Source of the DNA: Neodiprion pinetum
Taxonomy: Eukaryota; Arthropoda; Insecta; Hymenoptera; Diprionidae
DNA: 64,000 nt
Assembly: GCF_021155775.2 (NCBI RefSeq)
Contig: NC_060233.1
Span: 31,651,077-31,715,076, forward strand
Reading direction: 5' to 3'
Each line of letters opens with the position of its first letter. Positions within the stretch are counted from its first letter, which is position 1. Of the stretch, positions 13,701 through 28,700 are shown in pieces. The notes beneath the pieces are model-generated. The model did no database searches, was not told the origin of the DNA, and saw only the letters and a list, made by a program, of their open reading frames with translations. Position numbers and translations under genes: made by a program.

Positions 13701-16700
13701 ACTGTGAGAAATGCAATTGCCACGGTCACGCGACGGCCTGTATGTACGATCCAGAAGTAGCTAATCAAAGGTCCTCTCTCGATATCCGTGACAAGTACCG
13801 GGGCGGAGGCGTATGCCTAAACTGCACGGTAATTATCCCTTCTTCAACTACGTAGCACCGATGTCTGCCGGTAGTTTTTAACTGTCAAATTGAGAAATCG
13901 TTGCAAGCAGGGGAAGCCGGGGCAATACGAACCTCTGGCGGAGCTATGGTTGCGTTTTGATTACTGTACCTCAGGGTTGTTGGCTGAAAGTATCAGGGAC
14001 AAATCGGACTCCAAAATTATGAAAAGAGAAAAGTCGTGGGGAAAATTTTCGATATGCGTTACATAAATAAATCGGCGAAAATTTGAATAACGAAAACTAA
14101 AAATGATGAACGATTCGGGAAAAGGTTTTACGACTAGAATTAATGTCCGATATAATTAAACTCTGGTGTTTTTCAGCTGGTTCTAATATTTTTGGGTTTA
14201 TTTTGCTCACCATTCAGATCCTCAGATGTAGTTTGAGAAGTTTTTCTCACAGTTTGTGGGAATCCGCTCAGCGATCAAACTGACAATGAGCTCAAAAACT
14301 GAAGAATAGTACGAAACGCACCGAAGTTTTATTATTTGAAACGTTTCAGTTATAAAACTTTTCCCCAAATCGTCGACTTTTTAGCTTGTGCTATTTAATT
14401 AGCTCCTGATTATTCCTGTCTCACAGTAGAGACGCTGTTTTATTCGTGTTTCCTATATGAACGGTGCAAATAACATTGTCCTGTAAATTTTTGAAGCAAT
14501 TTTTTCCCTATTTCTCAACTGCCGATCCATCCTTAAAATCATCTTATAGCGCACACCCCGTAAATTTCCGCTTTCGGTGCTGCGTACAGTAAAAGTTACA
14601 AACGCAGAACCTCGAAATAATGAAGATTGCTCTGCAATTAGAAGTACGGCGATGGATTAATATTTTGGCAACCGTACACTCACCGCAAAAAGATGACTCA
14701 ACGCCGTGGCAATACGCCTGTTTAATTATAATGCAATAACAACAGAGAGGACATCGCGTTGCCCCGAGTTCCCCTAATTACACGAAACACTTTCTTTTCC
14801 CTCTTTCTCTCTCTCTCTATCACTCTCATCAGGAACACACGACAGGAATAAACTGCGAGAAGTGTCAAGTCGGCTACTACAGACCCAACGGAATCCTCCC
14901 CAACGCCTCTGAGCCCTGCCTTCCATGCACTTGCGACCTCCGCGGAAGCACAGGATTCTGCACACCCGACGACTCCTTCACGCGCATCGGCAAGGTACCT
15001 TCACCGAGAGAAATTTTTATTTTTAGTTCCGGTTACCGCTCAGTCCTTAACTATTTTTATTTTTTACCACAATCGAAAAATATAGTTCCACGTAGAAAAT
15101 GAAAATTAGTTTTGTTGCCGTTACCAGAAAGTCTAGTATCCGTTATTATTCTTTCCATTATAATCATTGTTACTATATTTTCTTGTAACTGTTGGGAAAA
15201 TTTTAATGCTTGTGCAACAATAAATTGACGTTAAAGCCTTGTTTAACTAAAAAAGTAGAGTAAACTGAACAAAGTGATTTTGCGTTGCAATAACCAAAAA
15301 AGGATTGACAATTCCGCAAAATGGTTTGGCGTACCTCGTTTTTCGTAATTCCAACAATATTCAAACAGTTTTTTTAACGATACCTGTTTTACTGAATTCA
15401 TCTAGCTACTGTAACAAATAAAATTTTTCTCGGTGTTATACTTTTATTACTGACCGAAAACTCTTATGGTCTGCTTATCAGGTAGCAGGTGCCTGCGAGT
15501 GCAAGCCTGGATACTCGGGGTACAAGTGTGACCAGTGTGCCGCCGGGTACCGTCAATTTCCGGACTGCATGCCTTGCCCTTGCGACTCACGCGGCGTTCT
15601 TCCATCCCACGATTGCGAGGGCGATTGCCTATGCAAGGCGAACGTCGCTAGGGAATTTTGCAGTTTTTGCAAACCCGGGTACTTCGCTCTGACGCGTGAA
15701 AACGAGGACGGTTGTCTTCCATGCGTTTGCTCCGGCCTCACTCGAGAATGCTCTGACGCAAGATTGACATTCGGCATGGTGAATTATATATATATATATA
15801 TATGTATATTATACATGTATTTTTTTGTTTCATCATTTCATCCCTCATGATCTTCATCGGGGAATGGATATCATACTCGTGAATATCGGAATCGAAGCCT
15901 GATCAATTTCGCGGTGGAGATCTTAATCTTTTTTCGTATTTTACCATGTGCGAATCAGTTCTGACTATCACCTTGACAATTATAGCTATCAACACGCGAG
16001 GGTTGGCTGGTCAGCGACATGAACGCATCGCGTGTTGTTTTCCCGGAAATAGAGCCGGAAAGCGGTTCTCTGGTCTTTGATCCCTCGAGTCTAGATTACA
16101 CTCCTTACTGGTTGGCGCCGAAGGTGTATGGAGGTAATAGACTCACGTCTTACGGCAGCAATATCACCTTCACTGTTACCTGGATCGTGATGCGCGGTGA
16201 TAGCAGCGGCAAACCGACTATCGAGCCGGACGTTATCCTGATCGTAAGTATGGGAGAAAAATTTTTCATCCTTCTTGTCTTTCATGCTATGAGAAGAAAG
16301 AACGAACTATACGTCTATCACGTGTTCCTTTTCCAATAATTTCTTCCTATCCCGCAATTGGACATCAGGGTGGTAACGGAATGCAAATTGCTTACGGAGA
16401 AGAGCGGTACTCGGGTCAGGATGCGATGATATCGGTGCCTCTTGGCGAACGGGGTTGGTACCACGTCAAGGAAGAAGTTCGCAACAACATACCCCACAGA
16501 TTGAGGAAGACCGAATATCGCGGTGATCCGGTGACAAGGTCTCAGATGCTTCGAGTATTGGCGAACCTTGAGCGAGTTATGATAAGGGCGCGATATCACA
16601 CGGAGCAAATCGAGGGACGGTGGGTATTGTTTTACATCCTGGCCTCCCTAACACCCCCGAATCTTCTCCGTTTTTCATCATACGCATATGCCTTTGTTCT

Positions 16701-19700
16701 TGGACGAATTCGCTCACTGCAGACTTTCCGAGGTGATACTCACAACGGCGGAACTCAGCGATTCTTCGGCTGATAACGAGGACAGCACTCTTGTCGAAAT
16801 GTGCAATTGTCCTGCAGGGTATGCAGGATTATCCTGCGAAAGGTGCGCTTGGGGCTACGTAAGCGAACCTGCCAACGCTTCCGATCATCGGGATCGATCT
16901 GAAAAGTGCGTCAAGTGCGATTGCAACGGTCACGCCGCCACCTGCGATCTTCGCATGGGTGAATGTGGGGTGAGTGATTCGTTATTGTTGTTGTTTGTTT
17001 GCTCATTTATTCATCTATATATTTATTGCCCGTTCACTTTTGTTTTTTAAATATTTTCGTTTCGAAAGGTTGACGAAAGTCATGAAAAAACGTTCTCGAC
17101 AATTGATGCATATATTTTTTTCTGCATTTCCTTTTTTTTTCTTGCGTATTTTCTAATTCCTTTTCAAGTTTGATTTCGTTAACGAACGAAGCAAACAGCA
17201 GGTAGTTGATTTCTTGGTAGTGTAATACCAACAAAATTGTCGGTAGCGATTTCTCAGTGAATTAGAGAATTTTAAAACTGGCAAAGTTCATGATTTGATC
17301 TATACTTTTATTCGTTCGATTATTTATTATTGTTCATAATTTCATTGTTATCCCAATTTTGCATTTTTTTTTTTTCACTTTCAAGAAGTCTCATTAAATT
17401 ACTCATGTTCCAAAAGTTACCCGGCAAAACGAGTTGCACCGAGTGAAACAGAAAGAAACGGAAAAGGAATAAACCTGATTTACCCGTTCCGGCAGACGAA
17501 CCGTTTTGAATTCGAACCTCGAGTTACCTTCCAAGTTTCACATGAAATATCTTTGAATTTATTTTGACTACATAACTATAACAACACCATCATGGTTTTT
17601 CAAAAGTAAAAAGTAGATTCGGTGATTTTTTCGTGTATTGTTTAAGGCAAACCCTTTTCACTTGTTGCAAATCACGACGTCAGTCGGTAACTTGCCAGCT
17701 GACTTTCCAAGAGTCTACCTTACCGAAGGCCGGTCAATTCACGCAAGACGGCAATTGATCGCTGAGAATAATATAGATCGCGTTTTCCACGTCCTCCTAC
17801 CGTTGCTAACTTGAAATTGTAATAGACAGTTGAAATGGACTTTTAATTTTTGACAATAATAAAAATTTTTCATATCAGTACGTTTGTTAATTATTCCTAC
17901 CGATCTAATTTCACTCTAAGACATAAAAACATAAAAACAAAAAATAAGAATTACCAGTTTTTAAATTCAAAATCATATAGAAACTGTATCAGAAAGCAAA
18001 AAAAAAAATTGTAAATACTCAATGAGATCTGCTAGTTTCATGACGAGCTAATCAACTGTATTCAACGTTGCTATTTGTCGAAAGGAATTTAAATATGTTT
18101 TATCGATCGTTATCGTGAGGGTTTGAAAATTCTGATTCATACGATCGTTCCTCAGGTCTGTGAACACAATACAGTGGGTCCAAAGTGTGACCGTTGTGCA
18201 GCAGGATACTACGGTGATCCTAGCCAAGGAACGTCTGACGATTGCAAGAAGTGCTCGTGCCCTCTTGGCGTCGAGTCAAATAACTTTAGCCCCAGTTGCC
18301 AACTTGAAGACCCGGACAATCCGAACGGCGGATACGTTTGCACTCAGTGCCCAAAGGGATACACCGGCGATCACTGCGAAAGGTGAATAAAATAAAAATC
18401 AATCACGATGCATCATTGAATGAAACTGATTTATTATTTGATCTAGAAAGTTTGAAGGAAATTATTCTTTAATCGTTATATTATAATGTGAAACAATAGA
18501 AAAAAATGTGCCATTTTTATTTTCTATGTGCTGATTCGTAGTTTTTTTTCCATTGATTCGTCGTATTTCTGGTAAATATATCGTATATTTGGAAATTAAA
18601 TTTATTTTCAACACCGTTTTACCACAAAGGAAAAAGTTTGACATTTAAATAAGGATGTAAAGGAGTAAATTAAATCAGATTTGTCACTCTCCACGTTGTT
18701 TAATTGTTCCAATACAGCTGCGACGTCGGATACTTTGGATCGCCAACAATCCCAGGAAAAATCTGCGAGCCATGTTCCTGCAACGGAGGCGTGTGCGATC
18801 AAGAGACAGGAAGGTGTCTGGAATGCCGCGGAAATACGGAAGGGTGGAAATGCGACAGATGCAAAAAAATGCACTACGGAGATCCGTTGGAGCCGAATTG
18901 CAGCGGTGAGAATTTACTTGCAATTGATTTAAAAAATTAAAATTAACTTGATGTCAAATCTTTATCTCAGTTTCTTTATCCACATTTTCGAAAATGTAAT
19001 ATCTTATCCCTTTCTTGTTTTCAAGCCTGCGACTGTGATCCCTTGGGAAGTTTGTCCCTTCACTGCGACTCCGACGACGGGCAGTGTCTCTGCAAGCCTT
19101 TGTTCATCGGGAGAACTTGCTCGAGGTGCATCGAGGGCTTTGGAAACGTTACCGCTGGCTGCGTCGAGTGCAATTGCGGAGAGGGAGCGGCCAGAATCGA
19201 ATGCGATGCTGTTACCGGTCAGTGTCAATGTCTCCAAGGTGCTGCCGGCCAACTCTGCGACCGCTGCGATTTCGATCATTACGGACTCAACGCGGAGGGC
19301 TGTCTGGGTAAGTGAATACACGCAACGGATTTACAATTGTTCGGAAAGGGGGCCTCATTCTCTCTAGATTTTTGCGGTATACCGTTTTTTCGCTTCTCCT
19401 CCTTACGATAGACATCGACCAATCGGAAACAGGTCAGGTCGGGGGATAGGTTGAACGATTAATCGAAAAACTATTAGGTCGAAAGACGGATTAATCGATG
19501 AATCGAAAAAATTATTGATTGAGAGAGTGGATTGAGCGGTTTGAGAGATTCGATTTATCGATGAATCGAAATGCGATTATTTGAAGCAGTTGATTAACCG
19601 ATTAATCGGAACGAAACGAAAGAATAATTAAAAGGGTCGAATAATTGGTTTATCGAAGAAGCGATTAATCGAAAACACAATTATTGAAACGTCCGATTGA

Positions 19701-22700
19701 TCGATTGATAAAAATAAACTATCACCGGAAATTATATTATATTATGAAAACGGTCAATCAATTATTGACCAAAACAATTAATCGATGTCTACGATGAATC
19801 GGGTAATCGCGCAGTCCCATTAGAAACTTGGGTCGATAATCTCGTGTTTCCCGTCAAGGGAAAATTTTTGCTGTTTAAGTAAAATCGACTTCGATACTCG
19901 GGGCGCGCCTTAAGTAACCGGAGCTTTCTGGTGTGGCGGAAGTTTATTGCCCCGGGATAGCAGAAGTCGCGAATTCCTATATCGGATTATCATCGTCGAC
20001 AATCGACGCTGTCCAACGTGAGATACGAAGGCGTTTGAGAATCTTTCTTTTTTCTAGTCACCGTACCGCTCTGCAGGCACGCGATTCTCGCGCCTAACGA
20101 CCTCGCCGAGTTAAACTTATGCGCGGGATAACAATTCACCGGCTACACGACAAGACGGAAATTACGAGAAATTCTATTTGAAACGCCATTTCGCTGTATA
20201 GAAATATTTATTCACCGAAAGTGTTTTATACATATATCTGCGTCAATATAAAATATAAGAATGTTCATCGTCTATCATGATTCAGGGAAAAAAGGGGTAA
20301 AAGCTTTATCTGAGGAAATGGGAAAAAGAAATCGTGAATAGATTTATACTTTGTCATAAAATTCAGAGCAGGGCTTATTTCATTGCGCCAGGCTTCAATG
20401 TGCGATATATCTTCTCTGATTTTGATTTCTTATCAAGGCTGCGACGTTATGTACAACTTTTTTGTTCATTAGTAAACTGTTTAAGGTCAACTTTGACCTC
20501 TTTTATTACGTTATGCATGGAATTGATCGTATTTAACGAGAGTACGAGACTAAGAAGAGAGAGAAAAGAAAGATATCACCAAAACACGGAAGTTATTTTT
20601 CACACGGAGAAATCTTGTATGATTTGATTATTCAACAAGGCTTGCGATAAGTTACCCTTTTTTCTTTTCTCTCGTCGCAACCAATTAAAATATTTTTCTA
20701 AGCTATTTGCAATCTTATTTGACGGCAGGAAACAATTAGACGATAAGAATGGAACCATAAAGATAAAACTTCTCGAAACTATTCGAAATTGTTTCTCAAA
20801 CATATTCGTTTCACCTTCTACGGAAAAAGTTTACACAAATTTATCAACTTGCAATTGATTTCGCTATGGCAGGGCAATTTCTGAAAATAAAAAAATAAAA
20901 CGCATCACAATTGAGGTCAAATTCCTGCAGTAACTCTCGCGCTAGTAACTAATAAATATATACCTGTAACGTAACGTACACTTACAATTAAACCGGCATT
21001 TATCTTCGATCAAGTTAGTGTTACGACTTGAGCCCCGTAGCCAAGCCGATCTCAGTTTCTACGCTGCAGCGGTATCAGCGTATATAATGTACCGTAGTTG
21101 GAGTTTGTTCCGGTTATATATCACCCGACACAAACAGACCCACGCACAAACACTCAGGCACGCATTTAATGATAATATAAGCCAAATGATTATTATACCA
21201 GGTGTGAAACACCTAGTTAACGCCTAATTGAATCCGCGCGGTGCACCTAAACCGCAATTATATCGAATAAATTAACTCCGCGTGAGAAGACGAAGAGTTT
21301 TATATACTTAATTATCGATACTGTATCCACGTGCGTGCAATCTAATCGTTGGGAATAGCATGACTCGAGATAAAAGTTCCGTAATCAATTAATTGCAATT
21401 AACTATAGTCAAGTGGTCTTGTTTCTTCCTTATCGCACTTTTTATACTCATTATTTGATTGTGATCGAATTACATCAGGAGAGGAACAAAATTCAAAAAA
21501 AAAATTCTGAATTCGGTCGAATTACGAAACTTTGATTGTAGATCTACTTTGGATTATCAGCTTAAAAATCTGAATGCAGAGTGTGAATAATTGCAAAATC
21601 TTATACCTGCAACTTTCCATAATAAGTATTTGGTAGGTGCTGCAGCTGTTGCATGAGTTTTTCTTATTCTTGTACCATATTTTGTTTTTATCTTTTAAAT
21701 TTCTAAAAAAATTCCTTATATTTTTTTCTCTCTTCTAAAATCTTCACGATTTATATTTAGCCTCGTGTGTCTTCGCGCGTGTTCGGTAACAACGTGATGT
21801 GCAGCTTTTGATAGGCGCGATGTAAAGCTTGTAACGATTAGACCTGTAGGTTGGTAATCTCTTGTTTGAGCACGCTGCATTCACGCACCTTCATGGACCG
21901 TCGAGCGGAAGAAGGAACGATATATTATATACAGAAACGGAGAAGAAGAAAAAATAACGAGAGCAAGTGATACAGAGAGAGAGAGAGAGAGAGAGAAAAC
22001 GATCGCACACCTTTAAACTTACATGCATTATACGCGCCCTGTTGTATTTATCACTTAAGCTGCGGGTATTAGGTCAGGCGCTTAGCTGTGCTGTGGAAAT
22101 TAATCAGCAAATTTATCTCTCTAATTGCTTTCTCGCTCTAAATTATATGACTTGGCACACGGCCGTGTTTTACGTTTATTAAATAATCAGGAATCTGGGC
22201 CAGCACGATGTAGACAAAAGTACAGGAAAGAAAAATTTTTAAACGTAGATGCATAGCGTTCGAAAATTCTTACCTTTTGCGTAGAAAAAAAAATCGTCGA
22301 ATCTGGTATTAACTGGCGTTAAATTCAAGTTGTCAGCGGTAAAAGAGTCACGTATATACGGTCCACATGTAGGCATATGTACGGTATATACGCGCACGCT
22401 TGCATCAGGCTTCCGGCAGTTTCACCTCATCGCCAATCCGGCTCGATATGATTTACCGCGTGGTCGATAATCCGCTATGCAAATTAGCCACGTCGCACGA
22501 TGCACTTGATAAATACCAGGAAATAAAAAGACAAAATGGATCAACAGCATGAAACCGAATAGGCGACATACCTTTTTCACTCGTGTGCAATATCTGCGGT
22601 TCAAATTCAGTACACGATTACTAAACTCAAATCAAAAACGCAATTCTGAAAATTGGCCACCGAACTTCGTTGTACAGGATAAATGATGGAGATTAATTAA

Positions 22701-25700
22701 ATTTAATTATTGCAATAACTATCATTGCTGTGATACCATCATACGAAGGATAATTATAATACTCGGCGGTGTAATATTTAGAGAATAATAATTTCATACC
22801 TCGGGGTGGATTCGTTTTATGCATCATACACCTTGCGCGTATACCTATATGCTATGGTCGTAATTAAGTCGCTCGCGTCTTACTTGACGTATACTAATTA
22901 ATTATTCACTGCATATTAAATTCCCGTATCTTACATACCTACAGTTAGGTCGTCTAATGGAGACGCCTACCACCTTCGTCTCATCTCCGCGCGACATTCT
23001 TGTACCGGATGCAGATACCATACCTGTCTGTAAACATAAATGTCATTTGAAAATAAAACATTCATTTTTTTATATAACAATGAATAAATCAATTATTCGT
23101 ACGCGTAGGGTACAATGCCGTATAAATAATCCTTGCGTTTCGATGCGTGTAAAAAATGACGAAAATCGACGTCTTTCGTCGCGAAATTGAAATCTTCGCC
23201 CTTCACGAATCTCGCGGGTATGCGGTTTAAAGTGCAGTACCTAACGTACATGCCACACTATAATACGGTATAAACTGCACCCCGGAATTGCACCAGGTCG
23301 CGGTTTGTTAAGGTCCGCGATCACGTACTCGAGCTGAACACCGCGTGCCATCTCCATGGCAATCACCTCCTGGGTGGTCCGTGCCCAACGCCACCGGGCA
23401 TCTTCGGACCGTGCCCTCGAGTATTAAGTAATTTACCCCCCTTTCTTCCTTGCATTTATAGTTTTTCTTTTTTTTTTTTCTTTTTTTTTCTCTCTCATAC
23501 ACGCATTTATATATGTACATATGTGTATCTCATATCTGTAACGTCACTTGCCTCGATTATCGTGAACGAGGGATAACCGACGTCGCGTAATCAACGAGCT
23601 TGATTAACTAGTGAAACGAGGTACGCGTATAACGATAAGGATCATGCAACAATTTCGCACGGGATTTTGTATAAAGTGGAGAGGAAATTTGACGATGCAA
23701 TATTACCGCACCAGGCCAATGCTTGAATGTTCAGATATTAAAAACTGAGTGGAAGAAAACCGATTCTTATCAGGGGATTGGCTGGCTGAAGATCGACATT
23801 TTTCGTTAATTTTATTACGAGACAGTCGTACATTGTGCTTTGGTCAAATTCTTGTATTCGTATTGTTGCGAGGATCTCTTTATAAGAATAAAGAAATTAA
23901 AAATACTGGTATTGTAAATAAAAGGTTATAGATGTCGATGCTTTGTTTCAAATGTCTTGAAAATGGTCAAAAATCTAATATCTGCACACTGTCGATGCAG
24001 GTCATTTTATTCAAAAGTCTATTTCCTATCAAATTACTGTAGCATTTTTTTATCTCACGTTAGTTTTGTTAATCATTGGATTTTACAACATCGAACTGAT
24101 ATATTCGTTATAGTCAGTAAATGGCAATATCGAATTCACTACAGAAAGAAGAAATGAAAATCCGTTTCAATCAATCTGTTGAAACTAGTCTTCCGAGTAA
24201 AACGAACCTTCATCGAGTGAATCGAATGATTTGAATTCAAAAATCGTTTTCTAATTTTTCGTTTCTAATTCCAATGTTCTTTACCTTTTGCAATTTTAAA
24301 GAGACCTCTGTAGCTTACGAATACGTACAACAATTTGACAAAGACTCAACGTACAACCAAATCGCAAAAAAGTAGTAAAAGTTATCGATTTTTTCCCAAC
24401 CAAAAAAAACAGCCCTTGGTAAGAAGAAGTCGGAAGAAATTAAACGAATTTCATCGCAGTTTTGCACTCAGCAACCGTATTGCCGGCATGTATTTCGTGA
24501 TATAAAATTTGGGTGTTTAGGTAGCCGATATTAAATCCCTGATGGTCCCAAAGTACAGGGCGGCGATCTGACGCAGTAAACGGGGTGGCTGAACAATGCT
24601 TGCGGGAATAACTATGGGCCCTATCACGTAGACCGTGTTGTAACACTGGCTAGGTTTTATTAGTCCGTTTTACTGTGTATTCTACGTCGAAAAATACTCT
24701 GTATGCGACGGTATAACGGAGACGGTAAAATTTACAGGGCTCAGAATCATAAGTAACCATGGGGTATTTATCGTGTATTTATAAACCAAGTGTTCAACCT
24801 GTTTTTTCTCCTTCATTATCAGTTCGCTAAAAAAAAAAATAAAAAATCAATGAAACGTGCATCGTAATGGGAATAAAACGAGGGACTATGCAATTCTTGA
24901 AATTGCAAGTTATTTTACGTAAAGCGATTCCTGAGAAATTGGTTAAAAATCCGTTTAATCACGATACATGTCTATTTCAGCTACGAAAAGAAAACAATCA
25001 CGAGTTATATAACTTTAAATTTATCCATCCCTTCGATACAGCAGCTGCACTTTATAACTAGGTACACTTCGCCAAGTTAGTATGAACAAATTTGAACTTT
25101 GAAACGGGGGAAAAAAAAAAATTCTAAATATCGACTGTTATAATAATAATAGTAATAATAACAAAAGAAACAACGAGCCAATTTTCTTTTCTCCTTCGAC
25201 AAAGATCGCGGCAATTATAAATCGATACAATCGACTATTCGCCGAGGGTTCTAACGAAGGCGTTTAAATCTAATCACGTATGGCGAAGAGGGTCGAGAAT
25301 GAAACGTGTGTCAAAACTTCGTTCGGTGTTCTTGCGATAAGTTCCTCCCATGGAGCCCTGCGTCCCCGTGCAGCGGCAGCAACGTCAGAGAAACGACATA
25401 AGCGAAGCGTACGCGTTTACTTGTGTGGATCAGCGTTCTCGTGCGCAAGTAAATCGGACCTCGCTGTCGTCAACGAAGTAGTCAGCATCCTCCTCATCCT
25501 CCTCCTCCTCCTCCTCCTTCTTCTTCTCGTCGTCGTCGTCCTCGTCCTCTCGGCATCGTCAATCCGGCGGACCAGTCTTTAAAGGGGATCTCCTCTTGGC
25601 GCTTTGGACACAAACAAGAGATTCTTTGATCGTATCTTTTGACTCACTCGTCGCATCGCCACACTCGTGTAACACACAAACTTATGGGAGGATAATACAC

Positions 25701-28700
25701 GTCCAGTACGCGTGACGCGGTCCCTATGAAGTTACCGCTACCCATATTCTATAATACGATCCCCGCCGATACTTTTTACCCTCGCAATTTATCATCCGCT
25801 TCATGTACGCGCAGGCTTCGCAAAGTGCGCCAGATACTCGCGAAAACAAAAAAAATGAATAAACAAAAGGATCGAGATGAGAAGAAGCGATGTAAAAAAT
25901 TAGATTTTTCATCGATTGTTCTCGGCGGTTGAATAAATCCCATTATGCAGTAACGAATTTATACACGTGTTGTGTATGGGTATTGGGTGGATAATATTTA
26001 TGCAGGAATTCGACGGAACTATTTTTACTCGCAGATTAGGTGACAAGCGATTTCATGTTCGTTACATATTTCAATGCAAATTCCTGATTCGTTGATCAGC
26101 GATTGCTTATTGATATGTGTGATTCACGATTTCGTACGGTGAATAGCATCTCGAAGAAATTACAATCGTCGGAATTGATAAATAAATCATGAGCGTTGAA
26201 AATATACGCGCACAGCTGTGCAGCTCGATATATTAATGTAATCACGCAACAGCTTTATTATCAGTAAATATTAATTTATAGTCAAAGTAAATTTGCATCG
26301 TTCAGCGCGATTTGAATTTGACGAGAATTATTTGTCACTTCGTACAGTATGAAAGTATGAAAAAAACAGAAAAGAAATGCGTTAGATGTCGTAATACGTA
26401 TAATGTTATTGTACGATGCGTGGAGTATAATGAAGTATAAAAATTGCGTAAAAATTGTTCAATAATTTTGTAAGAACGTCGTACTTGAATTACCATTTTT
26501 TTCACATTTACTTCATCGATCATGTCTTCGGTATCTTCAGTGATTGTCACATACCGAATGTAACTGTATTATCAACATTCCCATGTAAATTTGCTACGAT
26601 TATAACGGGTCGCAGTCTATCACTCGAGTTATTTATCGTTCATAATTTGCCATTGAAATGAAGTAAAGTCGAATGAATAGAAACCTATTTGAAAAAAAAA
26701 AAAAAAAATGTTAAAGGAAAAATCAAAGGTCGTTTACATGGTAACGAATGCGTATTAATACGCGCGTACACCCACGCGTTTCCGGGCATGCGACCACATC
26801 GCGTTTCGTGCTAGGATATGTATTTAATTGCTCGCATGCAATTATTATACATATGATAAGTCCGTGAAAAATCTTCCCTAACAATTAGTGGACATATTTC
26901 TTTTTTTTTTTTTTGCTATTAATACGTAAATGAATGTAATTCGTTGCAATAGCTGAACTTTTCAGAAATTCCCAGAAAAAACATGCGGCATTAGTCATAA
27001 AACCTTTATATTTTTTAAAAGTTTTATCTCGATACGACGTTGACTTGTGAGCTTTCGAAAAATTTTCAGTTCGATTTTTTCAAATTAATGCAACTGGAAA
27101 ACGAATCCAGATATTGAAAAAAGTCGGAACATCTTTTTTCTGTCTCAAATCGTAGATTTATGAAGAAATTTTTTATTTTTTTTTTTGAAGATATCTTATA
27201 AAAATCACTGACTTAATGTTTCAGTCGTTTTTTCTTTTGAAAAACATTCCCAAAAATATTGACTTTCTCATAAATTTCAAGTCAATGCTGGTATGATCAG
27301 CTTACTCGTGATGTTTTAATGATTTATTTTTGAATTTGAATATGTTGGAGTTTTTTTCAAAAAATTTGCAGACGATTGACTAACTCAAATGGTTTAAATA
27401 TTTTTATATCGTGTAAATAGTTCTTGTTATTACGCGTAATTAGGATAATTTAAAATTCTCACCATCAGACTTTATGTCACCGAATAGTCCCTGTGTAAGA
27501 AATCCATGCAATCAACAGTTCGATTTTGCGATCCAATGATTTTTCACAACATTTAAGGGGGGTATCTCTCCCAAACTTACCCTACCTGCAACGTATAAAG
27601 CTGAAATTCATATCCCGCATATACATATATACATACATGTAGTAAGGAGACGTAGAAGAGGAAGAGAGATAAAAGGGAGGGAAAAAAGAAAATGAAACCG
27701 CAGGTGATGACGTCGAGGCAGGTATAATCTCGTCGTGGTATAATAATGGTCCTCTCTGTGCCTGAAAAAAGCCAAAACTGTTTTCTCACTATCGGGGAGA
27801 GACGGGGAGAGAGAGAGAGAGGGAAAGAGAGGAGAGAACACGTGCTGCAGGGTACTCGGAACGCCGTTGACCTTAATTCAAATTCCTCGCATACAACTGC
27901 ACGATGAGACAAAAAGTACTCGGCAGCATGTTCATTTTTGTAATCCCCGGAAAATTAGTTAAAAAAATGTTTAATCCCTTCTCTTGTTATCTGTTATTAT
28001 TATACTACTTTGCCCGGATATTTTGTTCGGAATTAGGCTTCGGAAATTCGATACCTCTGTGACATGGATTCCTATCGTCAGACCCTTCGTATGTGGAAAT
28101 CAATCAATATGTATACTCGATACCCCGATACCTTGTGCAACGATCTTGTAAATAAAAAAATAGAACACGATACGCATGCCTCGGATGATCGCTGATGAAC
28201 TTTCCAGATATCAGTCCAGGTGGATTTCAATTTTTAATGTTACTTTATCAGTCTTGTATTTTCTCAATTCTGTTATTTTATTATTATAATGTTTGTTGGT
28301 TTTCTTTTTTCGATCGTGTACTCCAAATCTCGATTCAGAATGGTCGGTGCCAGAAAATACATGGACTGTTTATATTTTCGTAGCTAAATGCCTGTGTACA
28401 GCGTGTATTACGGAGGATGAGGTACAGCGAGGAAGGCGGTCTTGTTTGCGTAAGAAGGTATACTGGATAAGATTTCTTCTGATGATACCGACCTTAATAA
28501 TTTAATCTAGCGCAGTGATTAAAAAATAAAAAAGAAAGAGAAACGAAAGGAAAGAAAAAGAGGTAAAGAAAAAAATACAAGAATCCTTCTTACCCGTGGC
28601 TTCTTCCCACCAGGGGGTTACGTAACAGCAATGCTTCGCTTTGCGCTCTTATTCCCTCTTCTTTTCTTCATTACTATCCTACGATCCTCCTCGTATCCGT

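Larger units (their letters stand above)
13592..15778 (+). other. wb: Laminin block 2: LE repeats 1-5a; exons 13592-13828, 14833-14994, 15482-15778
   Basis: These exons encode the short-arm rod of laminin-type EGF (LE) modules, eight-cysteine repeats. Repeat starts are visible as CNCHGHATAC, CTCDLRGSTGFC, CPCDSRGVLPSHDC and CVCSGLTREC. The segment with KYRGGGVCLNCT, split at the 13828/14833 junction, is characteristic of alpha-1/2 chains. The last repeat here is interrupted by the L4a domain that starts in the next exon. The exon at 15482 has two AG choices 7 bp apart, and only the first keeps the frame. Confidence 0.93.

Noticed and set aside
25280..25582. 100-codon frame with a poly-Leu/Val 'membrane segment'
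   Set aside because: The hydrophobic run is just the translation of the TCC/TTC/GTC repeat.
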